Shown: positions 8,002-16,125 of the stretch, one piece after another | How positions within the stretch are numbered: the first letter of the stretch is position 1 | How the letters are laid out: each line of letters opens with the position of its first letter | Assembly (NCBI GenBank): GCA_043101615.1 | Contig: JBICID010000113.1 | Span: forward strand, 1 to 48,592 | Source: JBLHKT01 sp043101615 | Lineage (GTDB): Bacteria > Planctomycetota > Phycisphaerae > Phycisphaerales > UBA1924 | Reading direction: 5' to 3' | Length of the DNA: 48,592 nucleotides | The notes under the pieces: model-generated | What the model was told of the DNA's origin: nothing | Seen by the model: the letters and a program-made list of their open reading frames with translations, nothing else | The model's database searches: none | Program-made: the position numbers and the translations under genes

Positions 8002-9093
8002 TCACACGCCGCTCGGGGCGCCCTCCAGCGTCTCCCGCAGCCGGCGGCAGACCGCCCCCGGGTCGTCCGCAGCGCACACCGCCAGGCTCACCGCCACCCC
8101 GCGACAGCCGATCTCCGCCAGCCCGCCGATGTTCTCGCCGTCGATCCCGCTGATGGCCAGGTGGGGCGTCGACGCGGTCGCCGGGTCGTCGAGGTAGGCG
8201 CGCAGGTACGCGGGGCCCGCGAGCGCGTCCCTGGGCTTGGTCGTGCTGGTGAACATCGGGCCGCACCCGCAGTAGCCGGCCCCGTCGGCCACCGCCTTCC
8301 TGGCCTGGCCGAGGTCGGCGGTCGAGACGCCCACGATCGCCCCCTCCCCCGCGATGCGCCTGGCGTCGGCGACCGGGAGGTCCCGCTGCCCCACGTGCAC
8401 GCCGTCGGCGCCCGCGAGGCGTGCGATGTCCGGGCGGTCGTTCACGATCACCCCCGCGGAGAACTCCCTCGCCGCCCGGACGACCCGTCGCGTGTGCTCC
8501 AGCAGCGGGCCGGAGTCCATGTCCTTCTCGCGCACCTGCACGCAGTCGGCCCCGCCCCGCAGCGCCGACCGCAGCACCTCGACCGGGTCGCGCCCTGCGC
8601 ACAGGCTCGCGGTCAGCAGCACGCACACCCGCCACTGCGGGGCGATCGCGCGCGCCCGCGTGCAGACCGCTCGCTGCAGCCCGTACACGCGGTACCGCAG
8701 CGCTTCCAGGGCCGCCGCCTCGCCCGGGCTTGACACCTTGCTCGCCTCCTCGAGCACCCGCAGCGACTCGCAGGCCCGGTTCCCGGCGGCCTCCGCGATG
8801 GCGTGCATCCCCGCTCGCGTCCGCTCGCCGGGCTCGGAGATCGCGGTGCCGACGTCGCCCGGCGTGTCGCGGGCCTCGATCAGCCCCGGCCCCGCCAGGG
8901 CCCGCACGAGGCAGCGCAGGGCGTGGCGCACGGATTTGGCCTCGGCGCTGAGTTCCGCGTCGTCGAGCACGAAGCGGGCGACGTCCTCCAGGGTGCGCAG
9001 GCCCTCGGCGCACCGGTTCGCGTTCGCGTCCAGCAGCCGGGCCGTCGCGTCGGCCCTGTCGCGGGTGCGGCCGGTGTGTTTTGCGTCGGTCAT
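8002..9093 (-). CDS. thiE: ThiD2-ThiE fusion, thiamine phosphate synthase
   Basis: A 363-residue two-domain protein. Residues about 18-150 match the ThiD2 domain (LLDANANRCAEGLRTLEDVARF, VRHALR), reported as an HMP-phosphate kinase. From about residue 165 comes the TIM-barrel ThiE, which joins HMP pyrophosphate and thiazole phosphate to thiamine phosphate: ALRGGADCVQVREKD, VIVNDRPDIARLAGADGVHVGQRDLP, GVSTADLGQA, YCGCGPMFTSTTK and AISGID are typical substrate and phosphate sites. The usual PVFPTxTK appears as PMFTSTTK. The ATG at 9093 was chosen over an upstream in-frame start because the extra residues are unconserved. It is divergent from the phosphogluconolactonase-like gene, with about 35 nt between starts. 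Confidence 0.92.
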   Translation of the reverse strand: MTDAKHTGRTRDRADATARLLDANANRCAEGLRTLEDVARFVLDDAELSAEAKSVRHALRCLVRALAGPGLIEARDTPGDVGTAISEPGERTRAGMHAIAEAAGNRACESLRVLEEASKVSSPGEAAALEALRYRVYGLQRAVCTRARAIAPQWRVCVLLTASLCAGRDPVEVLRSALRGGADCVQVREKDMDSGPLLEHTRRVVRAAREFSAGVIVNDRPDIARLAGADGVHVGQRDLPVADARRIAGEGAIVGVSTADLGQARKAVADGAGYCGCGPMFTSTTKPRDALAGPAYLRAYLDDPATASTPHLAISGIDGENIGGLAEIGCRGVAVSLAVCAADDPGAVCRRLRETLEGAPSGV

Positions 9094-9128
9094 GGCATTC
9101 GTCCGTCGGTGTGCGCACAATAGGGCCG

Positions 9129-9878
9129 ATGGCCGACCCGTACGAACTCGAACGCGTTCCCGAGGCCCCGTCGCTGCCCGGGCAGGTCGTGCTGCGCGAG
9201 ACCGAGGACGACCTGCACGACGCCCTGTGCGCCGACCTGATGCTGCAGGCCGGCAACTGCGTCCGCGAGTTCGGGGACTTTCACCTGATCGTCTCGCCCG
9301 AGCTGCCCTGCGAGCGGGTCATCCGGCGCCTGATGACCGACCCGCACTACCGCGCCCTGCCCTGGACCCGCACGCGTGTCTGGGTCAGCGACGACACCAC
9401 CGATGGCGAGGGGCTCGCCTCGATCGCGGAGCTGCTCATCGGGCACTCCGGCCTGCCCCCGGAGCAGCTCCACGGATTCGGAGGGGACGATCCGGAATCC
9501 GGCGTCGCCTCCTACCGCGACCTGCTGCACGAGATGCTGGGCTGGCGCGAGAAGGGCCAGGACCGCCCGGACTTCGCCCTGCTCACGCTCAACGAGCACG
9601 CCCGGGTCGCGGGCCTGGACCCCGACTGGGCGGGGGCGGACGAGGACGCCGGGCTCGCGCTGGCCGGCCCGGGCGGGCGCATGAGCGTCTCGCCCCGGCT
9701 CGTGAACGCCTGCCGGTACGTCGCGGTGCTGGCGGTGGGGTCCGATGCGCAGGCCCCGCTCACCGACGAGCGTGCCGGGCACGGGATCGAGCCGACCGGG
9801 GGCGTGCTGCGCTGGTTCGTGGACCACGCCGCGTGCGGACACCCCGTCGGCTTCCCGGGTCGCGGGGGCGTGTCGTGA
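9129..9878 (+). CDS. Divergent 6-phosphogluconolactonase/glucosamine-6-phosphate isomerase family protein
   Basis: A 249-residue protein with the overall layout of 6-phosphogluconolactonase (DevB/Pgl): a helix with alternating Ala/Leu, then FHLIVSPELP where the family has ALSGGSTP, PWTRTRVWVSDD where it has DER, a Tyr-containing ASYRDLLHEMLG helix, and PDFALLTLNEHARVAGLDP where it has GMGxDGHTASLFP. The His of the last motif is kept but the Gly/Asp residues are not. Lactonase activity is therefore uncertain, and it may be a catalytically altered homologue. The ATG at 9129 fits the family N-terminus. Its stop overlaps the GTG of the next gene by 4 nt (GTGA), indicating translational coupling. 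Confidence 0.7.
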   Translation: MADPYELERVPEAPSLPGQVVLRETEDDLHDALCADLMLQAGNCVREFGDFHLIVSPELPCERVIRRLMTDPHYRALPWTRTRVWVSDDTTDGEGLASIAELLIGHSGLPPEQLHGFGGDDPESGVASYRDLLHEMLGWREKGQDRPDFALLTLNEHARVAGLDPDWAGADEDAGLALAGPGGRMSVSPRLVNACRYVAVLAVGSDAQAPLTDERAGHGIEPTGGVLRWFVDHAACGHPVGFPGRGGVS

Positions 9879-10657
9879 GCGCGTCGCTGTCGATCGAGCC
9901 GAACGAGCGTGTGACGTTCCGCGTGCGCCACGAGGACGAGGACGTGCTGGTGGTCGAGAAGCGGGCCGGGCTGGTCACCCAGCCCGGGGTGGGCCACCAG
10001 CACGACACGCTGCTCAACGGGCTGTTCGCCCGGTACGGGGACAGGCTGCAGAACGTGGGGGCGTCGCGTGATTTCGGTCTGGTGCACCGGCTCGACAAGG
10101 AGACCAGCGGGCTGATCGTCGTCGCCCTGCGCCCGCGGGCCTACGAGCACCTGCGCGAGCAGTTCGCCTCGCGCGACGTCCGCAAGTTCTACTGGGCCCT
10201 GTGCCACAAGGCCCCGAAGGAGCCCGACGGCGTCATCAAGCGTCCCATCGAGGAGGTCGTCACGCGCACCGGCAAGTACACCTCCCAGAAGTCCGCGCGC
10301 CTGACCCAGGCCGGCAAGCCCGCCGCGACGGCCTACCGGGTGCTGCAGGCCAACGACATCGGGGCCCTGATCGAGGCCAGGCCCGTCACCGGGCGACTCC
10401 ACCAGGTCCGTGTCCACCTGGCCTCGATCGGGTGCGCGGTGCTAGGGGACGAGGTCTACGGCCCGCGCGCGGTCGATCACGCCTCCGCCCGCCTCGCCCT
10501 GCACGCCCACCGGCTCTGCTTCACCCACCCCGTCACCGGGAAAGAACTCGACTTCCAGACCGGCTGGCCCAACGACCTCAAGAAGCTCGTCCGGGCGATG
10601 GGCCTGCGACGACCGGACCTGCCCGCACAGGACGCGGACGGGGGCTCAGACGCCTGA
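9875..10657 (+). CDS. RluA-family rRNA/tRNA pseudouridine synthase
   Basis: A 260-residue enzyme that isomerises uridine to pseudouridine in RNA. The catalytic Asp74 lies in HRLDKETSGLIVVAL, the RLDxxTSG signature of the RluA class. GRLHQVRVHLASIG and VLGDEVYG are the other two family motifs. There is no N-terminal S4 RNA-binding domain, so it is closer to RluA/RluC-core proteins without S4 than to RluD. The start is GTG at 9875, overlapping the upstream stop codon by 4 nt. The 3' end overlaps the convergent hemW gene by 12 nt. The target nucleotide cannot be read from sequence. Confidence 0.92.
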   Translation: MSASLSIEPNERVTFRVRHEDEDVLVVEKRAGLVTQPGVGHQHDTLLNGLFARYGDRLQNVGASRDFGLVHRLDKETSGLIVVALRPRAYEHLREQFASRDVRKFYWALCHKAPKEPDGVIKRPIEEVVTRTGKYTSQKSARLTQAGKPAATAYRVLQANDIGALIEARPVTGRLHQVRVHLASIGCAVLGDEVYGPRAVDHASARLALHAHRLCFTHPVTGKELDFQTGWPNDLKKLVRAMGLRRPDLPAQDADGGSDA

Positions 10658-11884
10658 CAACGCGTGCATCAGGTCGCCCGCGACGCGGTCGGCGAACAGG
10701 TAGCCCGCGTCGGTCAGTCGCCAGCGAGGGCCCGTCTCCTCCAGCCACCCGTTCGATCGGTGCCGCTCGGCCTGGCGACGGAGCCGATCGGACGCCCCCG
10801 GCCCGATCGCGGACGCGTCCTGCAGAAGCCCGGGCGCGTCGAGCCCCTCATGCAGGCGGATGCCGGTCATGATCCGCTCGGCCAGGTTGCGGGCCGCGTC
10901 CGGGGTCTCGTGGTCCACGATCGGGGCGAAGCCCGCGTCGTCGAACCCGAGGTAGGTGTCCAGCCGGGGCGTGTTTTTCCAGCGACGCCCGTCCAGGTGG
11001 CCCGAGGCCGACGGGCCCGCCGCGAGCCAGTTGTCCTGGCGCCAGTAGGCGAGATTGTGCCTGCACTCGGCGCCTGGGAGGGCGAAGTTGGAGACCTCGT
11101 ACCGCTCGAACCCGTGCGATCGGACGGTCTCGAGCACCTGCGACAGCATCCGTGCTTCCAGGTCGTCGGGCGTGGCGTGCACCAGGCCGCGCTCGAGGCG
11201 TGCGGTCATCGCGGTGCCGGGCTCGTAGGTCAGGGCGTAGGCGGAGAGGTGGTCGACGGGCAGGGCCAGGGCGGTGCGCAGGTCCGAGGCGAGCTCGTCG
11301 GTGGTCTGGCCCGGAATGGCGTAGATCAGGTCGATCGAGCGTCGCCCGATGCCGGCCTCGCGGGCGAGCTCGAGGGCCCGCCCCACCGACGCGGGGTCGT
11401 GCCAGCGTTCCAGCGTCTTGAGGTGGGCCGGGTCGAAGGACTGGGCCCCGACGGAGATCCTGTTCACGCCCCCCCCGGCCAGCACCCCGAACAGCTCCGG
11501 CGTGGCCGTCTCCGGGTTGCACTCGACGGTGAACTCCGTCTCGGGCGAGATCGCCCAGTGCCGGTGCAGCGTGTCGAGGAGGCGCTCCCACAGGTCCGTG
11601 CGGAGCAGCGTGGGCGTGCCGCCCCCGACGAAGACCGTCCAGAGCGGGTCGCCGGCGAGCGGCGCGATCGCGATCAGCTCCCGGATCAGTCGGTCGGTGA
11701 AGGCCTCCTGGCGGTCGCGTGTGTCCACGATTGAGTAGAAATCGCAGTAGTGGCATTTGTGGAAGCAGAACGGGACATGGATGTAGAGCGAGCGAGCCGC
11801 TCCTGGCCTTCCCGCCCCGAGGAAGGTGCGAGCGGAGTCGCCTGGGAATTGCCGGAGTGGTGTGGAGTCGGTATCGTGCCGCAT
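10646..11884 (-). CDS. hemW: Radical SAM protein HemW (coproporphyrinogen III oxidase-like, heme chaperone family)
   Basis: A 412-residue radical SAM protein. The [4Fe-4S] cluster motif is CFHKCHYC (Cys40, Cys44, Cys47), preceded by SLYIHVPF. GGGTPTLL (SAM binding), TVECNPET, NRISVGAQSFD, IDLIYAIPGQT, YALTYEPGT and HNLAYWRQDNWLAAGPSA are all HemW/HemN-family motifs. CxxxCxxC without the HemN-specific fourth cysteine points to HemW, a heme-binding protein involved in heme delivery, and not to true oxygen-independent coproporphyrinogen oxidase. The ATG at 11884 was chosen since upstream frame residues are basic and unconserved. The gene ends inside the pseudouridine synthase gene (convergent 12-nt overlap), so no separate terminator fits between them. 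Confidence 0.92.
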   Translation of the reverse strand: MRHDTDSTPLRQFPGDSARTFLGAGRPGAARSLYIHVPFCFHKCHYCDFYSIVDTRDRQEAFTDRLIRELIAIAPLAGDPLWTVFVGGGTPTLLRTDLWERLLDTLHRHWAISPETEFTVECNPETATPELFGVLAGGGVNRISVGAQSFDPAHLKTLERWHDPASVGRALELAREAGIGRRSIDLIYAIPGQTTDELASDLRTALALPVDHLSAYALTYEPGTAMTARLERGLVHATPDDLEARMLSQVLETVRSHGFERYEVSNFALPGAECRHNLAYWRQDNWLAAGPSASGHLDGRRWKNTPRLDTYLGFDDAGFAPIVDHETPDAARNLAERIMTGIRLHEGLDAPGLLQDASAIGPGASDRLRRQAERHRSNGWLEETGPRWRLTDAGYLFADRVAGDLMHALSGV

Positions 11885-11935
11885 GGGTGCGCCGGGTGTG
11901 CGCCGCGAGAGGGTTCCTGAGAAGGGTAGACCGCT

Positions 11936-12424
11936 GTGGACGTGACGCTTGTGAGAGTGACGCCGGAGGGTGTGAAGGGGGAGCTGACGCTGACGCGCGA
12001 GCGGACGGTCATCGGACGCAGCGAGGACGCGGACGTGCGGGTGCCGGTCTCGAAGATCAGCCGCACGCACTGCGCCTTCATCAAGACCCCCGAGGGGGAC
12101 CTGGCGGTGGAGGACCTGGGATCGAGCAACGGCACCTGGGTGAACCAGGAGCGGATCGAGAGCCGCCCGCTCGCGCCGGGCGATTTGGTCTGCATCGGGG
12201 GCATGGTCTTCGTGGTGCGCGTCAACGGCGACCCGGAAGAGCTCGAGGCGGCCCTGCTCTACGAGGACGGCCTGCCCGACGAGGAGGAGGACATGCGCCC
12301 GGCGCCCAGCAGCGGCGGGGCCGGGCGCGAGCCGCTCGTCCCGGCGGTGGACCCGGACGATTCGAGCATCGCCGACTTCGAGTTCGACCTGGGCGACGAG
12401 GAGGACGGGCAGCCCCCGCTCTGA
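11936..12424 (+). CDS. FHA-domain protein
   Basis: A 162-residue protein. Residues about 1-98 form a forkhead-associated domain that binds phosphothreonine peptides: TVIGRSEDADVRVPVSKISRTHC, then VEDLGSSNGTWVN, with the key Arg of GRS, the Ser and His of SRTHC and the Asn of SSNGT all present. The remaining 65 residues are acidic and low in complexity (EEEDMR, EFDLGDEEDG) and probably disordered. The start is GTG at 11936. It is divergent from hemW, with 51 nt between starts. It likely reads out Ser/Thr kinase signalling, common in planctomycetes; the partner kinase is not in the window. Confidence 0.9.
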   Translation: MDVTLVRVTPEGVKGELTLTRERTVIGRSEDADVRVPVSKISRTHCAFIKTPEGDLAVEDLGSSNGTWVNQERIESRPLAPGDLVCIGGMVFVVRVNGDPEELEAALLYEDGLPDEEEDMRPAPSSGGAGREPLVPAVDPDDSSIADFEFDLGDEEDGQPPL

Positions 12425-12449
12425 CTCGCCCCGCCGGCTCGTCCGCGCC

Positions 12450-12689
12450 TCAGCCGGCCTTCTTGGGGGCCTGCGCCGGGGTCGGGTCGCTCTTCTTCTC
12501 GCTCTTTTTCTCAGCGCTCTTGTCGGGCGCGGCGTCGGGGTTCTGCTCGGCCTTGACGCCCATCGGCACGCGGATGTTCGTGCCGCAGTTGCGACACCGC
12601 ACCGTCTTGCCGCGCGCCGTGGAGGGGACCGCGAGCACCTTGCGGCAGGTCAGATTGGGGCACATCAGCCTGATGGACGAGTCGCTCAT
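12450..12689 (-). CDS. Small zinc-ribbon protein
   Basis: A 79-residue protein. Residues 8-41 form a probable zinc ribbon: CPNLTC followed by RGKTVRCRNCGTNIRVP, giving Cys10, Cys15, Cys32 and Cys35. The second half is a Lys/Glu/Pro/Ala-rich tail (AEKKSEKKSD), likely disordered. The start at 12689 is supported by a GGAGGA ribosome binding site 7 nt upstream of the ATG on the minus strand. Similar short ribbons are common in planctomycete proteins, often as the N-terminal part of larger proteins. Here it stands alone, and no enzymatic function can be inferred. It is divergent from purA across a 222-nt spacer. Confidence 0.75.
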   Translation of the reverse strand: MSDSSIRLMCPNLTCRKVLAVPSTARGKTVRCRNCGTNIRVPMGVKAEQNPDAAPDKSAEKKSEKKSDPTPAQAPKKAG

Positions 12690-12911
12690 GGTCCGGTCCT
12701 CCGGTTCGGTCTTCGGCCCCGTGCGCGTCCCCCTTGATCGAGCCCCGCGAGCGGCGCGACCGCCACGACCGGACCCGGGTGTGCTGCGACGGCTGGGAGA
12801 TCGGGGGACCTGTTGCGGGGGTGGGGCGCGTATGGTTCTGGGTCCGGGAACCGTGACTCGGGCGCGATCGAGACACCGAACCCCGGAGCGGACGTGACAG
12901 AGTCTGGAGCG

Positions 12912-14294
12912 ATGCGGACGCGGACACCGGAGGGGCAGACCAGCGCTGTCGTCGGCCTGCAGTGGGGCGACGAGGGCAAGGGCAAGCTCGTGGACCTGCT
13001 GGCCGGGAAGTACGCGGCGGTGGTCCGATACAACGGCGGGGCCAACGCCGGGCACAGCGTGGTGGTGGGGGGGGAGCGCTACGCCCTGCACCTGATGCCC
13101 TCGGGCATCCTCGCCGAGGGCGTGCTGGCGGTGATCGGGAACGGCGTCGTGGTCGATCCCGAACGCCTGCTCGAGGAGATGGACGCGCTGAGTGCCCGGG
13201 GCGTGGACGTCTCCCGACTGGTCGTGAGCGACCGGGCCCACGTGGTGCTGCCCTACCACAAGGCCGAGGACGCCCTGCGCGAGGAGCTGCTCACCCGCGG
13301 GACCGACGCGCCCCCCCCGCAGGGCGAGGGCGGGCCCCGCAACGCGGTGCAGGCCATCGGCACCACCCGGCGGGGCATCGGGCCCGCCTACGCCGACAAG
13401 GTGCAGCGGGCCTCGGCCATCCGCGTCGGCGACCTGGTCCGCGAGGACATCCTCCGCCCCAAGATCGAGCTGGCCTGCGCCATCAAGAACGCCATGTTCG
13501 AGAAGCTGCACGTGGGCGATCCCGTCCGCTTCGACCCGGACGAGCTGACCCGGCAGATGCTCGCGCACGGCGAGCGCCTGCGGGACAAGATCCGGGACAC
13601 CACCTGGCTGTTGCACGACCTGCTCAACGAGGGCAAGCCGATCCTGTTCGAGGGCGCCAACGCCACGATGCTCGATGTGGACCACGGGACCTTCCCGTAC
13701 GTCACCAGCTCCAACTCCTCGGCCCTGGGCATCGGGCCCGGCAGCGGCGTCCCCCCGCAGCGAATCGGACGCATCATCGGCGTCGTCAAGGCCTACTCCA
13801 CCCGCGTCGGCGGCGGGCCCATGCCCACGGAGCTCGACGGCGACACCGCCCATCGCATCCGCGAGCGCGGGCGCGAGTACGGGACGACCACCGGACGCCC
13901 GCGCCGCGTCGGCTGGCTCGACCTCGTCGCGGTCCGCTACGCCGCGATGGTCAGCGGGGCGACCGAGATCTGCCTCACCCTGCTCGACGTGCTCAGCGGG
14001 TTCGACGAGCTGCGGGTGTGCACCGGGTACCGCCTCCCGGGCGGCGCGGTGACCGATCGCTTCGAGGCGGACGGCTTCGCCCTGGAGAAGGCCGAGCCGG
14101 TCTACGAGACGCTGGACGGCTTCGGAGAGGACATCAGCGGTGTCCGGGATTTCGACGAACTCCCGGCGGGCGCGCGACGGTACGTGCGTCGCATCGAGGA
14201 CGCCGTGGGCGTCCCCGTCTCGATCGTCTCGGTCGGTCCCGACCGTGCCCAGACCATCACGCGTGACCCCGGCGCCGTCGTCGCCGCGGGCTGA
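12912..14294 (+). CDS. purA: Adenylosuccinate synthase
   Basis: A 460-residue enzyme that makes adenylosuccinate from IMP, aspartate and GTP in AMP synthesis. The N-terminal phosphate-binding motif WGDEGKGK covers residues 18-25 with the catalytic Asp20. NGGANAGHS, GIGPAYADK, VTSSNSSA, GVVKAYSTRVGGGPMPTEL and GRPRRVGWLD follow in family order. The usual FEGAQGTLLDIDHG reads FEGANATMLDVDHG, a mild departure. An insert TRGTDAPPPQGEGG near residue 130 explains the slightly greater length compared with about 430 in E. coli. ATG 12912 has a weak GGAG upstream. It is followed 19 nt later by uppS. Confidence 0.96.
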   Translation: MRTRTPEGQTSAVVGLQWGDEGKGKLVDLLAGKYAAVVRYNGGANAGHSVVVGGERYALHLMPSGILAEGVLAVIGNGVVVDPERLLEEMDALSARGVDVSRLVVSDRAHVVLPYHKAEDALREELLTRGTDAPPPQGEGGPRNAVQAIGTTRRGIGPAYADKVQRASAIRVGDLVREDILRPKIELACAIKNAMFEKLHVGDPVRFDPDELTRQMLAHGERLRDKIRDTTWLLHDLLNEGKPILFEGANATMLDVDHGTFPYVTSSNSSALGIGPGSGVPPQRIGRIIGVVKAYSTRVGGGPMPTELDGDTAHRIRERGREYGTTTGRPRRVGWLDLVAVRYAAMVSGATEICLTLLDVLSGFDELRVCTGYRLPGGAVTDRFEADGFALEKAEPVYETLDGFGEDISGVRDFDELPAGARRYVRRIEDAVGVPVSIVSVGPDRAQTITRDPGAVVAAG

Positions 14295-14313
14295 GCCGGG
14301 CCGAGGAACGCCG

Positions 14314-15096
14314 ATGAGCGACACGAAGACCCGCGAAGACGTGCTCCGGGAACTCGGCCTCGGGCCCGCGAGCCTGCCCAGGCACGTCGCGGTGATCATG
14401 GACGGCAACGGGCGCTGGGCCGAGCAGCGGGGCTTCCCGCGCGCCTTCGGCCACCGCAACGGCGTGGCCGGGGTCCGCACGGTGCTCCGCACCAGCGCGG
14501 CGCTGGGCATCGAGGCCGTCACCCTGTACTCGTTCTCCAGCGAGAACTGGAAACGCCCGACCGAGGAGGTCGAGGCGCTGATGCAGCTCTGCGTCGCCTA
14601 CTGCGAGGGCGAGCTGACGGAGCTGGAGAAGAACAACGTCCGCGTCCGCGTCATCGGGCGACGCGAGCACATGCCCGCCGACGTGCTCGGGGCCCTCGAC
14701 CGGCTGGAGACCCGGACCGCCTCCTGCGACGGCATCACGCTCTGCCTGGCCATCAACTACGGGGGACGCGACGAGATCGTCGACGCCGCACGCTCGCTCG
14801 CCCGCAGCGTGCGCGACGGCGAGCTGGACCCCGACGACATCGATCAGGCCGTCTTCGCCTCCCGCCTGTACACCGCGGGCCTGCCCGACCCGGACCTGCT
14901 GATCCGCACCGGGGGCGACCTGCGGGTCTCCAACTACCTCCTCTGGCAGATCAGCTACGCCGAGCTGTACGTCACCGACGTGCTCTGGCCCGACTTCGAC
15001 CGGGAGGCCTACCTTGAGGCCCTGCGCGTGTACGCCAAACGCACGCGCCGCTTCGGGGGCGTGGCCGAGCCCGCCGCGCCCGAGCGCGGCGTGTAG
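14314..15096 (+). CDS. uppS: Undecaprenyl diphosphate synthase (cis-prenyltransferase)
   Basis: A 260-residue enzyme that extends farnesyl diphosphate to the undecaprenyl carrier lipid used in peptidoglycan and polysaccharide export. The signature VAVIMDGNGRWA holds catalytic Asp30. FGHRNG, YSFSSENWKRP, LAINYGGRDEIV, and the C-terminal DLLIRTGGDLRVSNYLLWQ and AELYVTDVLWPDF are all conserved. It starts 19 nt after purA with GAGGAACG upstream and is followed by cdsA after 30 nt. That order (uppS-cdsA) is the usual lipid-carrier/phospholipid arrangement. Confidence 0.97.
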   Translation: MSDTKTREDVLRELGLGPASLPRHVAVIMDGNGRWAEQRGFPRAFGHRNGVAGVRTVLRTSAALGIEAVTLYSFSSENWKRPTEEVEALMQLCVAYCEGELTELEKNNVRVRVIGRREHMPADVLGALDRLETRTASCDGITLCLAINYGGRDEIVDAARSLARSVRDGELDPDDIDQAVFASRLYTAGLPDPDLLIRTGGDLRVSNYLLWQISYAELYVTDVLWPDFDREAYLEALRVYAKRTRRFGGVAEPAAPERGV

Positions 15097-15113
15097 CCCG
15101 GACCCGCCCCGGG

Positions 15114-15119
15114 TACCAT
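15114..15119 (+). promoter_or_regulatory. -10-like TACCAT just before cdsA
   Basis: GGGTACCAT ends 7 nt before the GTG of cdsA at 15127. It would give a leaderless transcript in addition to read-through from uppS. No -35 box is recognisable. Confidence 0.3.
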
Positions 15120-15126
15120 CCGCCCC

Positions 15127-16050
15127 GTGCTCAAGTACCGCCTCACATTCGGGCCGCTGTTCATCCTGCTCGCACTCGGGCTCGCGTGGCTCGACGAGCG
15201 TATCGACGCGCTCGCGGCACCCGCGTGGGTGGACTCGATCTCGAGAGACGACCCGTCCGACGGCACCTGGCCCCCGGGCCTGCTGGTCTTCCCCGTGCTC
15301 GCGGTCATGTGCGTGATGGCCGCACGAGAGCTGACACGCTTTCTGAAGAGCAAGGGCGTCCCCGCGACCAAGCGTCTCAACGGGACGCTGGCGGTCTGCG
15401 GGCTGGCGCTCGCGGCGTTCGTGCCCGAGTCCTGGGCGGGCACCAGCGGGGCGGGCCTGATCAACGCCTCGGTCGGCATCGTGCTGGTCGTGTCCCTGAT
15501 CATCTACTCGCGACGCCAGCAGGTGGAGGGCATGCTCGCCGCCGCGGGCGGGGCGCTGCTCTCTTTCTGCTACCTGGGGCTGCTGATGGCGTTCTGGGTG
15601 CTGATCCGGCGGGACCACTCGGTCTGGGTGATGCTGTGGCTGGTGCTGGTGGTCAAGTCGTGCGATATCGGGGCGTTCTTCACGGGGAGGGCGATCGGGA
15701 AGCACAAGCTGATCCCGTGGCTCAGCCCCGGCAAGACCTGGGAGGGGTTCTGGGGCGGGGTCGTCACCTCGGCGCTGGTCGCCCTGGGCGGCGGCGTGCT
15801 GGTGGGGGCCGTCGGGCCGACCGGCTCCGCCTTCCCGATGTGGGCCCAGGCGCTGCTGGTGGGTGCGGCGCTGGGAGCGGTCGGTCAGCTCGGGGACCTG
15901 CTGGCCAGCCTGCTCAAGCGGGACGCGGGCGTGAAGGACGCCGGGCGTAGCCTGCCCGGGTTCGGGGGCATGCGGGACCTGATCGACTCCCTCGTGCTCG
16001 CCGGCCCGGTGGCGTTTTGGTGGCTTCGGGTGGGGGCGGGCTCGTCGTAG
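15127..16050 (+). CDS. cdsA: Phosphatidate cytidylyltransferase (CDP-diglyceride synthase)
   Basis: A 307-residue polytopic membrane enzyme that converts phosphatidic acid and CTP to CDP-diacylglycerol. The C-terminal family signature is present as LLKRDAGVKDAGRSLPGFGGMRDLIDS (read as its conserved KR...KD...PGxGG...D.DS pattern). The earlier DIGAFFTGRAIGKHKLIPWLSPGKTWEG segment is also characteristic. About seven to eight hydrophobic helices can be seen, with the first at residues 8-24. A loop of about 30 residues after helix one contains DSISRDDPSDG. The GTG start at 15127 has no ribosome binding site. It lies directly downstream of uppS. Confidence 0.93.
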   Translation: MLKYRLTFGPLFILLALGLAWLDERIDALAAPAWVDSISRDDPSDGTWPPGLLVFPVLAVMCVMAARELTRFLKSKGVPATKRLNGTLAVCGLALAAFVPESWAGTSGAGLINASVGIVLVVSLIIYSRRQQVEGMLAAAGGALLSFCYLGLLMAFWVLIRRDHSVWVMLWLVLVVKSCDIGAFFTGRAIGKHKLIPWLSPGKTWEGFWGGVVTSALVALGGGVLVGAVGPTGSAFPMWAQALLVGAALGAVGQLGDLLASLLKRDAGVKDAGRSLPGFGGMRDLIDSLVLAGPVAFWWLRVGAGSS

Positions 16051-16125
16051 CCGACGGAGCCGCTACACTACCGATCCCGGAGTGGTTTTTTGAGCCGGGC
16101 GGCCGACCCGCCCGCGGAGGATCGG

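Noticed and set aside
8354..9874. N-terminal extension of the pseudouridine synthase frame over 500 codons
   Set aside because: It overlaps thiE and the lactonase-like gene in other frames and is Arg/Pro-rich. The GTG at 9875, coupled to the upstream stop, is the natural start.
12855..12885. GTGACTCGGGCG upstream of purA as a third copy of the ribosomal promoter
   Set aside because: The -35-like part matches, but no TACGCT or other TANNNT hexamer lies 16-18 nt downstream, so it is probably chance.
12690..14522. Minus-strand open frame running from the zinc-ribbon gene through purA
   Set aside because: Only the last 79 codons (12450-12689) resemble a real protein and have a GGAGGA site. The rest is antisense to purA.
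14257..15705. 482-codon minus-strand frame opposite uppS and cdsA
   Set aside because: Low-complexity His/Gln/Arg/Val sequence typical of antisense frames in GC-rich DNA. The plus strand carries well-conserved uppS and cdsA.
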